From an uncultured Lachnospiraceae bacterium (GTDB lineage Bacteria; Bacillota; Clostridia; Lachnospirales; Lachnospiraceae): a stretch of DNA of 64,000 nt. The number at the start of each line of letters is the position of its first letter. Position 1 is the stretch's first letter. Shown here in pieces: positions 9,116 through 18,324 of the stretch. Both the position numbers and the translations under genes were made by a program. The notes under the pieces were generated by a model. The model ran no database searches and had not been told where the DNA came from. It saw only the letters and a list, made by a program, of their open reading frames with translations. The DNA lies in NCBI GenBank assembly GCA_910584845.1, contig CAJUDH010000018.1, positions 3,094-67,093 of the forward strand, written 5' to 3'.

Positions 9116-9637
9116 TCATATCACATCAATCTGGCACATTTTCATGGTGGCCAAAGCCGCATTATGGCTTTCTTTTGTCACGCCGGCACAGCAGGAAGCG
9201 TCCACCTTGATCACTGTCCCCGGCAGCTTGGCCCTTAAAAGAAGTGCGTTGCTCACCACGCAGATGTCCGTGCACAGCCCCACCAGCTCGACCTCCATCT
9301 CCCCGCCAAGGCTTAACCGGTACATCTCGTCAGCCAGCTCCCCGCAGCCAAAGGTATATTTGTCCAAAATCTTTGCCATTGGCATGGCGGCCATAACATC
9401 CGGGTGTAATTGCCACCCTTCGCTGTCTTTGATGCAATGGGCCACCGGCAGTTTTTTCCCTTCCAGTGTTTCCAAATAATTTTCAAAATGGGTGTCCCTT
9501 GTGGCATAAATATGCCCGGGGTCGTATTCCTTGATTTTCCGGACAACGCCAGGGACGATCGCCTGGGCCATCTCGCTGCCCAAAGCCCCGTCAATAAAAT
9601 CTTTTTGCATATCAACCACAATTAAATATCGTTCCAC
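9116..9637 (-). CDS. isochorismatase-family cysteine hydrolase, nicotinamidase-like
   Basis: 173 residues from a GTG start with an AAGGAGG site nine bases upstream; the frame extends further upstream but without a ribosome binding site. VDMQKDFIDGALG (Asp9), Lys93 in ILDKYTFG and Cys126 in GLCTDICV form the Asp-Lys-Cys triad. TRDTHFENYLETLEGKKLP and HCIKDSEGW are features of nicotinamidases, so NAD salvage by nicotinamide deamidation is the best guess. Other amidase activities in the family are possible. It has its own promoter and is coupled to the phosphopantetheinyl transferase gene. Confidence 0.88.
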   Translation of the reverse strand: MERYLIVVDMQKDFIDGALGSEMAQAIVPGVVRKIKEYDPGHIYATRDTHFENYLETLEGKKLPVAHCIKDSEGWQLHPDVMAAMPMAKILDKYTFGCGELADEMYRLSLGGEMEVELVGLCTDICVVSNALLLRAKLPGTVIKVDASCCAGVTKESHNAALATMKMCQIDVI

Positions 9638-9710
9638 CGCTTTTCCCCTCCTTATGTTTCCCTTCCTGCACTTTTTGGCCTCCGGGCCTAAAAGCCCTGG
9701 CCGTATTATC

Positions 9711-9739
9711 ACTATAGCATATTTTCCCCCCGTCTACAA
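9711..9739 (-). promoter_or_regulatory. promoter for the hydrolase / phosphopantetheinyl transferase pair
   Basis: TTGTAG, 17 bp, TATAGT on the minus strand, about 75 bases before the GTG start. Good spacing and a good -10. Confidence 0.62.
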
Positions 9740-10157
9740 ACCCTTTATCGCCGCCTTGGCCGGCCCTATACTTTTATTATGGGCCGGCTTCCACAAGGGC
9801 TTGGAAATTACCTTCCTGCTGGCCGGTAAAACGGGTCCGGCCTGGCAGGGCCCCGCCTGCCCCGGGCCGATTCTTCTGCATGGCTTTTGCCGCCTTAGTA
9901 TGGCTTTAGGGGATTTTTTGTTTCGGAAGGCGTATGTACCCTAACAATCAAAAAATGACCGGTATGCCACCGGTCATTTTTAAGGAGAAGGTATTTCGTT
10001 TTTATGGGATGTAGCAAAAACTATATAATGTATTGGGGGTACGTTCAATATAATAACATAAACGCTCCAAAAAGTGTTCACAAATTTCACAAATTTCATC
10101 CCGTGTTTTTGTGCATTATTACTTTTCCTTTTTTTCACATACAGCCAGCCGTTACCG
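9740..10157. other. non-coding stretch, AT-rich in its second half
   Basis: No supported gene. Apart from the 12-bp hairpin terminator it contains an AT-rich part (about 9990-10140) with a direct repeat of TTCACAAAT. A 65-codon minus-strand frame here overlaps the preceding gene end, has no ribosome binding site and resembles nothing I know. Confidence 0.5.
9951..9981. terminator. bidirectional intrinsic terminator
   Basis: Perfect 12-bp inverted repeat (AAAAATGACCGG / CCGGTCATTTTT) with a 7-base loop, A-tract on one side and T-tract on the other, so it can work in both directions. On the minus strand it would end the transcript of the small membrane protein gene. Confidence 0.88.
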
Positions 10158-10667
10158 TTACCCAAATAACGTACCAAGAAGGCCGTAAGACAACAGGGAC
10201 ATAATCACCGTAGCCAGGACAATGCCCAATAAAATGGCCGGGACTGATTTGCGGATCTTCATATGGAGCAGGGATGCCACCAGGGCCCCGGTCCATGCGC
10301 CGGTGCCCGGAAGTGGGATCCCCACAAAAAACACCAGCCCCCAAAACCCGTAGGCTTCTATCTTCCCTTTGTGTTTATCCGCCTTTTTGCGCAGCCAAAG
10401 GGCAATCCTGTCCAAATAGGGGACTTGCTCCATAAAGTCCAGCACCTTCTCAATAAGCAGCAAAATAAAGGGGATGGGCAGTAGGTTGCCAAGGATGCAC
10501 AAAGGGACTGCTTTCCATATGGGTATATTCAAAAGTGCCGGGGAGGCAGCCAAAAGGCCGCCCCTTAACTCCAGCACGGGTATCATGGAGATTATAAAAA
10601 TAACCGCCTCTGCCGAAACCTTCCCGCCCAAAACCGCCGTAAGCCATTGCACTAGGGAGTCAGTCAT
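10158..10667 (-). CDS. small multidrug export family membrane protein (COG2426-like)
   Basis: 169-residue hydrophobic protein with the features of the Sm_multidrug_ex family: the MIPVLELRGGLLAA segment after the first helix, GNLLPIPFILL, and a FVGIPLPGTGAWTGAL re-entrant-like motif, with four to five membrane helices. The family name comes from weak drug-export evidence; the true substrate is unknown. It stands alone between a terminator and the adenylation-protein gene. Confidence 0.85.
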   Translation of the reverse strand: MTDSLVQWLTAVLGGKVSAEAVIFIISMIPVLELRGGLLAASPALLNIPIWKAVPLCILGNLLPIPFILLLIEKVLDFMEQVPYLDRIALWLRKKADKHKGKIEAYGFWGLVFFVGIPLPGTGAWTGALVASLLHMKIRKSVPAILLGIVLATVIMSLLSYGLLGTLFG

Positions 10668-10774
10668 AATCCGTCCTCAATCCTTTCATTTTTCTCCATT
10701 ACTATATGTGCCCCAAAAGCGCCTTTATGATTCTATGTGCAAAAAAGGCCATAGCGGCAGCGGCTGCCGGGCTT

Positions 10775-13700
10775 TTACCATTCTTCCTTTTTTATAAACC
10801 GGATTTCCCCCGGGATCAGCGCCTTCTCGCACCTCTCTGCCAAATATTCCCCCAGCCGTTCCCGGTCTGGCTCTTCACTGCCATAAATGTCCGCCTGCAA
10901 AATCAATTGGTTACCTTTTGTATACCGGACATAAGCTTCTGCATGGCCGACGCCCTCATATCCCCGCAGCATACGTTCCAGCCTTTCCAAATCCAGGAAA
11001 TTCCGGCCGGTCACACTTTCCTGCATCACGGTCCGCCCCCCGTTTTCCAAAAGGTCTATGGAACCGTCCGGCAGGATCCTAGCCACCCGCCCGGCCTGGT
11101 AAAGGGTGCCCTCGCCATAAGGGTTGGTGATTTTATCTACCCATCCTACTGTGGGGTGTTCCATCACATACAGGTTCCCCCATGCGCCAAAAGGCTTCTT
11201 CCGGCAGTTTTCGTCAAAGACATAAACTTTCACCAGGGTATCCCGGCTAATGCCCTCAATCAAGGGTTCCCCGGCTTCCCGGTTCAAAGCGCCCACGGTA
11301 ACTTTATAATGTTTCGGGAATACGGTTTCCGGCAGATGCTTTTTCAGCCTCCGTGCAGAAGGCTCCTCTAGCATGGCCTCCACAACCGTTTCCAGGCAAA
11401 CCATAAAAATCTCAAGCTGCTTTTGGTCAAAACGGTTCTTCCAATAACGCAGCTCATAAAAGTACCCGTTATCGTCCGACATGACCTGCAGGTGGAAAGG
11501 CAGGGAATCTAACTGCATGGGCATCCGTTCCGCCGGCTCCCCGCCTATTTGGTCCATATTCAAAATATCCCCTTGATATTGGAAAAACATTTCGTCTGCA
11601 TGGAGGTTGGAAATATAGCAGCGCATGGTATCCATGATCTGCCTTCCGGACCTCTGTAAAAGCTGCGGCACCGTCTCATGGGGGATCTGGGTATACCGGA
11701 AAAAGTAGGTTAAAAACAAAGGCCCCGCTAACCTGGCCCAGCGGCTGTCCGTCCTGCCGCTGTGTATGCTGGAGCTGACGGCGTCCTTCTCATTGCTGAA
11801 AATAGCAATGCAATAGTTATAAGCCGTCAGGAACATTACGTTCTCCGACACGCCATGTTTCCGGCAAAAAGCCGTAAGCTTCTTCCGGTTCAATTTGCGG
11901 AAACGGTCCTTTAGCGCCGCATTCTCCCCTTTGGCCAGGCCATAAAAGTCTTTCAGGTTCAAAATGCTTTTGCGGATGCGCACGCCTTCCATCAGCTTGC
12001 AAAAATAAGCCTCGTCCCCCGCCCTAAGCCCCCTGGCGTCCCGGTCTTTTTCATCCAGGATATATTCAAAAAACGTATAGGTTTCCTTTTCCACCTTCTC
12101 CCCGGCATACAAAGCGTTGATGTCCTCAAAAAGGACGTTCATGGTAATGCCGTCGCCCATAATATGGGCTATGTCAAAATACAGGTAATTGGCAGAACCC
12201 GTCTGGTAAATCCCCACATGGTAAAGGGGGTCTTCTTCCCCATACATAAAGGGCCTTAGCAGGCCTTTCCTATGGGCTTCCCACTCCTCGTCATCCATCT
12301 TTTGGATAGGGATTTCCACCCTCTTGCCATCATGGCGGAAATTTTTAAACACGCCTTCATGGAGCTGCACCACCCCTTTTAGCCCCGGATGCAGGTCGAA
12401 CAGGCTTTCCACGGCTTTTTTCAGGCGCGGCAGCTCCACCCCCGGCCCCAGTTTAAACAAAAACGGCAGGTTGGCGGTGGTGTTCCCCCTCATCACATAG
12501 GCAAAATAGAGCTGCAGGTTGGTCAGCGGGTAAACATCCCGGGGTGCAAAGTCCACAGGCTCCCGGCCTTTGGCCTCTTCCAAAAACGCCTCCAGCTTCA
12601 GCACCGTAGCATGGGCCATTAAATCCCCCAGCGTCAGCGAAAGGCCAACCCGGTCGGACAAATCCGTCAGCAGCATAACGCTGCCTAAAGAATCCAGGCC
12701 TACCGAATAGAAATCGGTGTCAATGCCAAACCGCTGGTGGCCCAGCACCGCCGAAACGCAGTCATAGATCTGGGCCTGCTGCCCGTTCTCCGGCTGGCGG
12801 ACGTTCCCCAGCTCCTCCTGTTCTTTTTTCCTTTGGCTGAAAAATTGGCTGCGGATAATCTTTTTGGAAGAAGTCTTTTCAAACGGGTGCTCCCTAAGCC
12901 GGAACCGCATAATCCGTTTGAAGCTGGGCAGCCCTTCGTTATGCTTCTTTACAATCTCGGAAACCACGCCCTCAATATCCTGGATGCCCGCCACCTCGGC
13001 GTATTGGTAATTGGGGTAAATTTCCGCCGTAATGGCATCATCCTCGCCAAACACCAGGATTTCCGCTACCAGCCGGTCGTCCTCAAACAAGTTTTCCAGC
13101 TGTTCCGGCGCCACGTTTTCCCCATTGCTTAAAATAATCAGGTTTTTCTTCCTTCCGGTCAGGTAAAGGAAGCCTTCTTCGTCCACATACCCTAAGTCCC
13201 CGGTGCAAAGCCAGCCGTCCTGTGTAATCGCTTCTGCGGTCTTATCCGGCTCCTTATAATACCCCATCATGACCGAAGGGCTTTTTACCTGGATTTCCCC
13301 GTCTACGATGCGGACTTGGCAACGGTCCACAATCCGCCCCACCGACGCTACCTTGTCCGGCCTGTCCCAATCCGGGGCGGAAATCTTGGGGGAGCACTCC
13401 GACATCCCGTATCCCTGGGCGATGGAAATACCAAGGTTGCGGAAATTCTCCGCTAAGTCAGGCGCCAGGTAGCCGCCTCCGCTGACAATCTTATGGAGCT
13501 GCCTGCCCAGCACCTGGGCCCGCACTTTCCCCACCGGCTGCCCGGTTTGCCTGGACAATATGGCAATCCGGTTATACAGGGTCTTGGCAATCATGGGGAC
13601 CATACGGATCACCGACGGCTGGAAAAGCTGGATATGGGCCGCCAGTTTAGCCATATCCTGGTTTAAGCACAAAATGCTGCCGTAACGCATTACAATAAGC

Positions 13701-14383
13701 AAATCCCCGTTAATGCAAAACACATGGTGGATGGGCAATACGTTCAAATAAACTTCTTTTTCCGGGTGGGCCGTATCCGTGGTGCAAAAAGTATTGTCAA
13801 TCAGGTTTTCCTGGGAAAGCATAACCCCTTTGCCCCGTCCCGTGGTGCCGGAAGTAAACAAAATCATAGCCAGCTCTTTGGGGGAAACCTGCGGCGCCAC
13901 GGCCCGGCCGGCATACTCCCTTAAAATATTGTCGGAGCATGGCACATGTTTGCCATGTTGCAGGGAAATAAAGGCTTTCACGTTGGGGCATTGGCCCTTC
14001 ACGCCTTCCACCAGCAGGTGATGGTCCCAATCGTAAAACAAAATGTCCACGTCCGACCGGTTCAGGCAGTCGGCAAAAGTCTCCAAGTTCATCTGGATGT
14101 CCAGGGGGATGCTTACATTGCCGTTTCCCATGGTACCCAGCAATACGGCCAGGTAGTGGTGGCTGCTGCTCCCCATCAGCCCTACCTTGGCTTTGTGGCC
14201 GATCTCCTTATCCTGCACGTCAAGCCATGCCCCGATTGCGCTGCACTCTGCAGCAAATTCCTGGTACGTCACGTCAAAAACCACGTCATTCTCCTCATAG
14301 CGCAGAAAAACGTGGTCTTTGTACTCTCTGCCTGCATTTTGCACCAGGTCATAAATTGTTTTCGTGTTTTGATATGTAATCAT
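10775..14383 (-). CDS. adenylation / carrier / condensation protein with a degenerate terminal adenylation subdomain
   Basis: 1,202 residues, cytoplasmic. Residues 1-520 are an acyl-AMP ligase/adenylation domain (LFTSGTTGRGKG at 175-186, YGMSE about 325, TGDLGY about 394). Residues 535-605 are a phosphopantetheine carrier (GLDSLGS, Ser565). Residues 615-1015 resemble an NRPS condensation domain, with H740 and D744-G745 giving HxxxDG although the first His of the usual HH is Ala739. Residues 1040-1202 look like only the C-terminal lobe of a second adenylation domain, without nucleotide-binding motifs. There is no thioesterase or reductase. The start ATG is chosen over an upstream extension by AGAGG and family alignment. 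The product is unknown; an acylated amino acid or amine is an inference. The nearby Sfp-type transferase could activate Ser565. Confidence 0.85.
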   Translation of the reverse strand: MITYQNTKTIYDLVQNAGREYKDHVFLRYEENDVVFDVTYQEFAAECSAIGAWLDVQDKEIGHKAKVGLMGSSSHHYLAVLLGTMGNGNVSIPLDIQMNLETFADCLNRSDVDILFYDWDHHLLVEGVKGQCPNVKAFISLQHGKHVPCSDNILREYAGRAVAPQVSPKELAMILFTSGTTGRGKGVMLSQENLIDNTFCTTDTAHPEKEVYLNVLPIHHVFCINGDLLIVMRYGSILCLNQDMAKLAAHIQLFQPSVIRMVPMIAKTLYNRIAILSRQTGQPVGKVRAQVLGRQLHKIVSGGGYLAPDLAENFRNLGISIAQGYGMSECSPKISAPDWDRPDKVASVGRIVDRCQVRIVDGEIQVKSPSVMMGYYKEPDKTAEAITQDGWLCTGDLGYVDEEGFLYLTGRKKNLIILSNGENVAPEQLENLFEDDRLVAEILVFGEDDAITAEIYPNYQYAEVAGIQDIEGVVSEIVKKHNEGLPSFKRIMRFRLREHPFEKTSSKKIIRSQFFSQRKKEQEELGNVRQPENGQQAQIYDCVSAVLGHQRFGIDTDFYSVGLDSLGSVMLLTDLSDRVGLSLTLGDLMAHATVLKLEAFLEEAKGREPVDFAPRDVYPLTNLQLYFAYVMRGNTTANLPFLFKLGPGVELPRLKKAVESLFDLHPGLKGVVQLHEGVFKNFRHDGKRVEIPIQKMDDEEWEAHRKGLLRPFMYGEEDPLYHVGIYQTGSANYLYFDIAHIMGDGITMNVLFEDINALYAGEKVEKETYTFFEYILDEKDRDARGLRAGDEAYFCKLMEGVRIRKSILNLKDFYGLAKGENAALKDRFRKLNRKKLTAFCRKHGVSENVMFLTAYNYCIAIFSNEKDAVSSSIHSGRTDSRWARLAGPLFLTYFFRYTQIPHETVPQLLQRSGRQIMDTMRCYISNLHADEMFFQYQGDILNMDQIGGEPAERMPMQLDSLPFHLQVMSDDNGYFYELRYWKNRFDQKQLEIFMVCLETVVEAMLEEPSARRLKKHLPETVFPKHYKVTVGALNREAGEPLIEGISRDTLVKVYVFDENCRKKPFGAWGNLYVMEHPTVGWVDKITNPYGEGTLYQAGRVARILPDGSIDLLENGGRTVMQESVTGRNFLDLERLERMLRGYEGVGHAEAYVRYTKGNQLILQADIYGSEEPDRERLGEYLAERCEKALIPGEIRFIKKEEW

Positions 14384-14603
14384 ATAGAACCTCTTTTCCT
14401 CCTGCCTTCCATGCAACGTTTGATGTAGCGCCGGACACCTATGAAAGGCGGCTGCCCCGCGCCTTCGGCCCTCCCGCAACCGCCGCCGGTATGGCAGTCC
14501 GGCCTTCCGGCCGGCTTGCCCATACCGGTTTGCCTGGACCCTATCCATGGTTTCGCGCAGGCAAGCTTGCCCCACCTTGGCTTTCGTCCAGGGCTTTCAT
14601 AGT
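14384..14603 (-). promoter_or_regulatory. long structured leader of the adenylation-protein gene
   Basis: About 210 bases between the proposed promoter and the ATG, very GC-rich, with at least two strong hairpins. One has a perfect 9-bp outer stem (14486-14494 with 14520-14528, CCGGTATGG/CCATACCGG) enclosing another stem. I see no T-box AGGGTGG motif and no known riboswitch core. It may be regulatory or simply structured. Confidence 0.4.
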
Positions 14604-14632
14604 AATATATCACAGAATTTAAGGGGAATCAA
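14604..14632 (-). promoter_or_regulatory. promoter for the adenylation-protein gene
   Basis: TTGATT, 17 bp, TATATT on the minus strand within an AT-rich patch. Confidence 0.65.
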
Positions 14633-14758
14633 TGATACTTTGAAAATCAAAATATTTTCGGCATATTACCTATAAACCGTTGTTTCCTTTTGTCTAAATC
14701 CATAAAATTCAAAGGTCCTGTTGTGGGCGCCCCTTTTGGCCACGGGAGCGCCCAGACT

Positions 14759-15586
14759 TCAGCAATTCCCTACAAATACATGGTTTAAGTGCCCCCTGGC
14801 CACATCCGCAAGGGCATACACGGTTTCCACATCCGTAGCCTTTTTGCCGGCCATCTGGTAGCGGGGGAAAAACCGGGTGACATGGAGAGGGATCCCTGGA
14901 TCCAGGGCGGCAATCCACCTTGCCTGCCTTTCCATGTCTTCAGGGCTGTCATTTTCCCCGGGCACAATTAAAGTGGTAAGCTCTACATGGCATCCTTTTA
15001 CCGCCTGGGAAATAAATGTTTTCACTTCCTCAAGATCCCCTCCCAACTTTTGATAGTATCCGTCCCGAAACCCTTTTAAGTCGATGTTCATGGCATCCAC
15101 ATAAGGGAGCAGGCGGTCCAACACCAGGGGGGAAGCCGTGCCGTTGGTCACCAGCACGTTGTCCATGCCGTATGATTTTACCTCTTTCGCCGTATCCAGC
15201 ACATATTCCCATCCTACCAGCGGTTCATTGTAAGTAAAAGCCACCCCGATATTGCCGGCTTTTTTGCATGCCCACGCCTTCTTTGCCAGCTCCCCGGGGG
15301 ATAGGTACACCGCGTCGGCCCCTTCCGGCCCGGCCATGGAAATATCATGGTTTTGGCAAAAAGGGCACCGCAGGTTGCACCCATAGCTGCCCACAGACAA
15401 AACCAGGCTCCCCGGGCAAAACCTTTTCAGCGGCTTTTTTTCAATAGGGTCAAGGGCCAGGGAAGTCACCCAGCCGTAATTTTCGTCTATAACCTGGCCG
15501 CCCTGATTTACCCTGGCACGGCAAACCCCCCTTTGCCCGGGCTTCAGGCGGCAATGGTGCATACATACCGGACAAACGGCTTCCAT
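14759..15586 (-). CDS. amrS: AmmeMemoRadiSam system radical SAM enzyme
   Basis: 275-residue radical SAM protein of the AmrS type, related to pyruvate formate-lyase activating enzymes. The cluster motif is CNLRCPFC (CxxxCxxC). The N-terminal CPVCMHHCRLKPGQRGVC cysteine cluster and the FTYNEPLVGWEY segment are typical of this family. It lies 28 bases after a MEMO-AMMECR1 fusion gene, the standard partnership. The substrate and product are unknown; modification of a macromolecule has been proposed for the system in general but nothing here decides it. Confidence 0.92.
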   Translation of the reverse strand: MEAVCPVCMHHCRLKPGQRGVCRARVNQGGQVIDENYGWVTSLALDPIEKKPLKRFCPGSLVLSVGSYGCNLRCPFCQNHDISMAGPEGADAVYLSPGELAKKAWACKKAGNIGVAFTYNEPLVGWEYVLDTAKEVKSYGMDNVLVTNGTASPLVLDRLLPYVDAMNIDLKGFRDGYYQKLGGDLEEVKTFISQAVKGCHVELTTLIVPGENDSPEDMERQARWIAALDPGIPLHVTRFFPRYQMAGKKATDVETVYALADVARGHLNHVFVGNC

Positions 15587-15614
15587 TGCATTGCCTCCTT
15601 TCCATACCTGGGCA

Positions 15615-17000
15615 TCAGTAATGGCGGACTACCTCAAACCTCTCCAGCCGGACTTTTTCTTCCGGGCCCACCCCGGCCTTTTGCCGGGCTATGGCAACCT
15701 GTTCCTCCACGGTGTCCACACCTTCCAGGTTCGGGAGCAGCAGCCCCCGCTTATATCCCTTGGATACCACCACGCCGTAACGTTTTACGTCCAACTGCCC
15801 TAACGATTCAATCTCTTGGGTGTCCCCCAGCACATCCACACTGACGGACAGCTTGTCCAACTCATCCTCGGTTATCGGTGGAAACCGGGGATCCCGGGAG
15901 CAGGCGCTTATGGCATTTTGGATAACCTCCTCCGCCAGGGAAGGGCATACCGGCCGGATTGTCCCGATACACCCCCGCAGCCTCCCGTCTTCCTTGATGG
16001 AAACAAAAGCCCCTGCCTGCTGGCTTCCCATTTCCGCTGGCAGGCCTTTTGGAACCTGGATTTCTTGTCCTGTGCGGACATAGGTTTCGATGGCTTTCCG
16101 GGCAAGGCGCACATAGGCGTCTTCCTGCCCCCTTTGCTTTTGCAGGCGTACCCTTTCCTTTTCTTCAAACTGTGCCTTAAAATTGCGGCGGGCATCTTCC
16201 CCCCCTGCCTGATAGGCACAGATCCCATACCCCACGCCAAAGGGGCCTTCATACGAAAGCCGCCTAGCCTTCACCTCCGTTTGGTCCAGGGCCCCTGCCA
16301 TAATAACAAACGAACGGTGGCCGCACTCTGCAGCCTTATCACAGAAATCTTCGGAAAACTCCAGCAATTGGCCAAAATCGCCTATCCCCATGGCTTCCAT
16401 AACGCGGCTGTCATATTCGGGCCCTTCCTTCCGGTATCCGTAAGGGCCGTCTTCCCGCAGCTTATGGGACAAATCCCCGCTGGCAAGGAATACTGCCCTT
16501 CTGCCCAAGGATTCTACGGCTTCTTTTATGCATTGGCCAAACCGGTAATGTTCCAGCAAAGGCATGCCGGACAGCCCGATACGCACCAGCCGGTAGCCGG
16601 TCCAATATTGGTTAATAAAATACAAAGGTACCATCGTGCCATGGTCCAGCCCTTTTTCCCGTTCGCCTGCCGTCCCTGCCGCAAGGTGCCTCCTTGCCGC
16701 TTCCTGGCACAGCCTGTCTGCCAGACCGGTGTCATAAGAAACCTGGATGCCTACCTGTTTTGCCCGGAACCGGCCAAAATCCCCCCTGGCTTTGTCCCCC
16801 GGCGATATATGGAAATAATCCGCGTACATAACCTGATGAGGCGAAGTAAGGATAATGGTTTCCGGTTGAAGGGCGCCAATCTCACAGGCGACCTCCTGGT
16901 AGGCGTTTATGGTATTTTGAATCTTCTTTTCTTCCCCTCCCCCTACCTCCGGCACGATGAGCGGAGGATGGGGGACCATGAATGCAGCTATAACCCCCAT
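15615..17000 (-). CDS. amrA/amrB: AmmeMemoRadiSam system MEMO-AMMECR1 fusion
   Basis: 461 residues with two domains that are separate genes in many genomes. Residues about 1-265 are a MEMO/LigB-like domain (PHPPLIVPEVG, LDHGTMVPLYF, ASGDLSHKL), a fold of non-haem iron dioxygenases. Residues about 285-461 are an AMMECR1 domain with the invariant RLRGCIGTI motif. It is followed at once by the radical SAM gene and preceded closely by pepT. Biochemical role unknown. AAGGAAGG precedes the ATG. Confidence 0.93.
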   Translation of the reverse strand: MGVIAAFMVPHPPLIVPEVGGGEEKKIQNTINAYQEVACEIGALQPETIILTSPHQVMYADYFHISPGDKARGDFGRFRAKQVGIQVSYDTGLADRLCQEAARRHLAAGTAGEREKGLDHGTMVPLYFINQYWTGYRLVRIGLSGMPLLEHYRFGQCIKEAVESLGRRAVFLASGDLSHKLREDGPYGYRKEGPEYDSRVMEAMGIGDFGQLLEFSEDFCDKAAECGHRSFVIMAGALDQTEVKARRLSYEGPFGVGYGICAYQAGGEDARRNFKAQFEEKERVRLQKQRGQEDAYVRLARKAIETYVRTGQEIQVPKGLPAEMGSQQAGAFVSIKEDGRLRGCIGTIRPVCPSLAEEVIQNAISACSRDPRFPPITEDELDKLSVSVDVLGDTQEIESLGQLDVKRYGVVVSKGYKRGLLLPNLEGVDTVEEQVAIARQKAGVGPEEKVRLERFEVVRHY

Positions 17001-17022
17001 ACATTTGACCTTCCTTTTTCTT

Positions 17023-18267
17023 TTATTCTGCCCCCCTGCTTTCCATCCCTACGGCAATGCCGACGAGTAGTTCCACGATTTTTTCCATGGACTGTACGGA
17101 GATGTATTCATATATGCCATGGCAATTCTCGCCGCCGGCGCAAAGGTTTGGGCAGGGCAGGCCCATATAAGAAAGCCTGGCCCCGTCGGTGCCCCCCCGG
17201 ATGGGTACCTCCATCGGGGTTATGCCGGCCCGGCCCATGGCCTCCTTGGCCAAGTCGATCAGGTACATGTGGGAGGCCAGTTTCTCCTTCATATTATAAT
17301 AGGTGTCCTGAACCACTGCCTCCACCGTACCTGCGCCATATTTTTCATTGAGAAAGCCGGCGGCCTGGACAAAGATCCGTTTTTTCGCCTCGAATTTCCC
17401 CCGGTCATGGTCCCGCAAGATATAATCCATACGGGTTTTTACCACATCCCCTTCCATATTGTCCAAATGGAAAAACCCTTCATACCCTTCCGTGTACATG
17501 GGGTTTTGCCCCTTGGGCAGCATATCATGGAATTCCATGGCGACCAGCAGGGAATTTTTCATAATGTTTTTTGCCGACCCGGGGTGGACGCCCCGCCCAT
17601 GTACGAAAACTTTGCCGGAGGCGGCATTAAAATTCTCATATTCCAATTCCCCCAAAGCGCCTCCGTCCACGGTATAAGCTACGTCCGCCCCGAACTGCCC
17701 CACGTCAAAGTCGTCCGCCCCCCGGCCCACTTCCTCGTCTGGGGTGAACCCGATGCGGATTTCTCCGTGGGGGACCTCGGGATGGGCCAAAAGGTATTCC
17801 GCCATGGCCATAATCTCTGCAACCCCTGCCTTGTCGTCGCCTCCCAGCAGCGTAGTCCCGTCGGTAACGATCAAGTCCTGCCCCACATATTTGGCCAGGG
17901 ACGGGAACATTTCCGGGTCTAAAAATATTTTCCGCTCCGGATTCAGGCATATGGGCTTCCCGTCATAGCCCTTGACGGTCCGGGCCTTTACCCCTTCCCC
18001 GGAGGCAGCCGGCGAAGTATCCATATGGGCCACAAAACCCAAAACCGGCACGGTCCGGGCCGTAGTGGACGGAATGGTACCATAGACGTAGCAAGAACCG
18101 CTCACGGACACGTCTTTTGCCCCCATCTCTTTCAGTTCCTGACAAAGCAGCCGGGCCAGGACCCGTTGTTTTTCCGTACTGGGCAGCTGTTCCTGGCCTT
18201 CTTTGGACTGGGTGTCCAAGGCAATATATCGTAAAAATTTATCGGTCACATTGTTGGCTGACATCAT
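17023..18267 (-). CDS. pepT: peptidase T (tripeptide aminopeptidase, M20B)
   Basis: Zinc aminopeptidase removing the N-terminal residue of tripeptides in the cytosol. FVAHMDTSPAASG (metal-binding His and catalytic Asp), DDKAGVAEIMAM, TPDEEVGRGAD (general-base Glu pair) and the late GGTDGARLS and NLCAGGENCHG segments are all present. The start is one of two adjacent ATG codons after AAGGAGG; a TTG a little upstream overlaps that site and is unlikely. It is 22 bases upstream of the MEMO-AMMECR1 gene, possibly in one transcript. Confidence 0.95.
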   Translation of the reverse strand: MMSANNVTDKFLRYIALDTQSKEGQEQLPSTEKQRVLARLLCQELKEMGAKDVSVSGSCYVYGTIPSTTARTVPVLGFVAHMDTSPAASGEGVKARTVKGYDGKPICLNPERKIFLDPEMFPSLAKYVGQDLIVTDGTTLLGGDDKAGVAEIMAMAEYLLAHPEVPHGEIRIGFTPDEEVGRGADDFDVGQFGADVAYTVDGGALGELEYENFNAASGKVFVHGRGVHPGSAKNIMKNSLLVAMEFHDMLPKGQNPMYTEGYEGFFHLDNMEGDVVKTRMDYILRDHDRGKFEAKKRIFVQAAGFLNEKYGAGTVEAVVQDTYYNMKEKLASHMYLIDLAKEAMGRAGITPMEVPIRGGTDGARLSYMGLPCPNLCAGGENCHGIYEYISVQSMEKIVELLVGIAVGMESRGAE

Positions 18268-18324
18268 AACCGCCTCCTTCTCCAATCAAAATCCATGGCC
18301 ATGGGTATGCAAACCCGGAGTCCT

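Noticed and set aside
10081..10110. Rex/FNR-like site (TTCACAAATTTCACAAAT)
   Set aside because: It is a direct repeat and not the required inverted repeat, and no promoter or gene start is placed suitably.
9980..10177. 65-codon minus-strand frame after the small membrane protein gene
   Set aside because: No ribosome binding site, overlaps the end of the real gene and lies in AT-rich intergenic DNA before a terminator.
15816..17351. 511-codon open frame on the plus strand
   Set aside because: It lies antisense to the MEMO-AMMECR1 and pepT genes, which are unmistakable; long antisense frames are expected in GC-rich coding DNA. The translation is Pro/Arg-rich with no family likeness.
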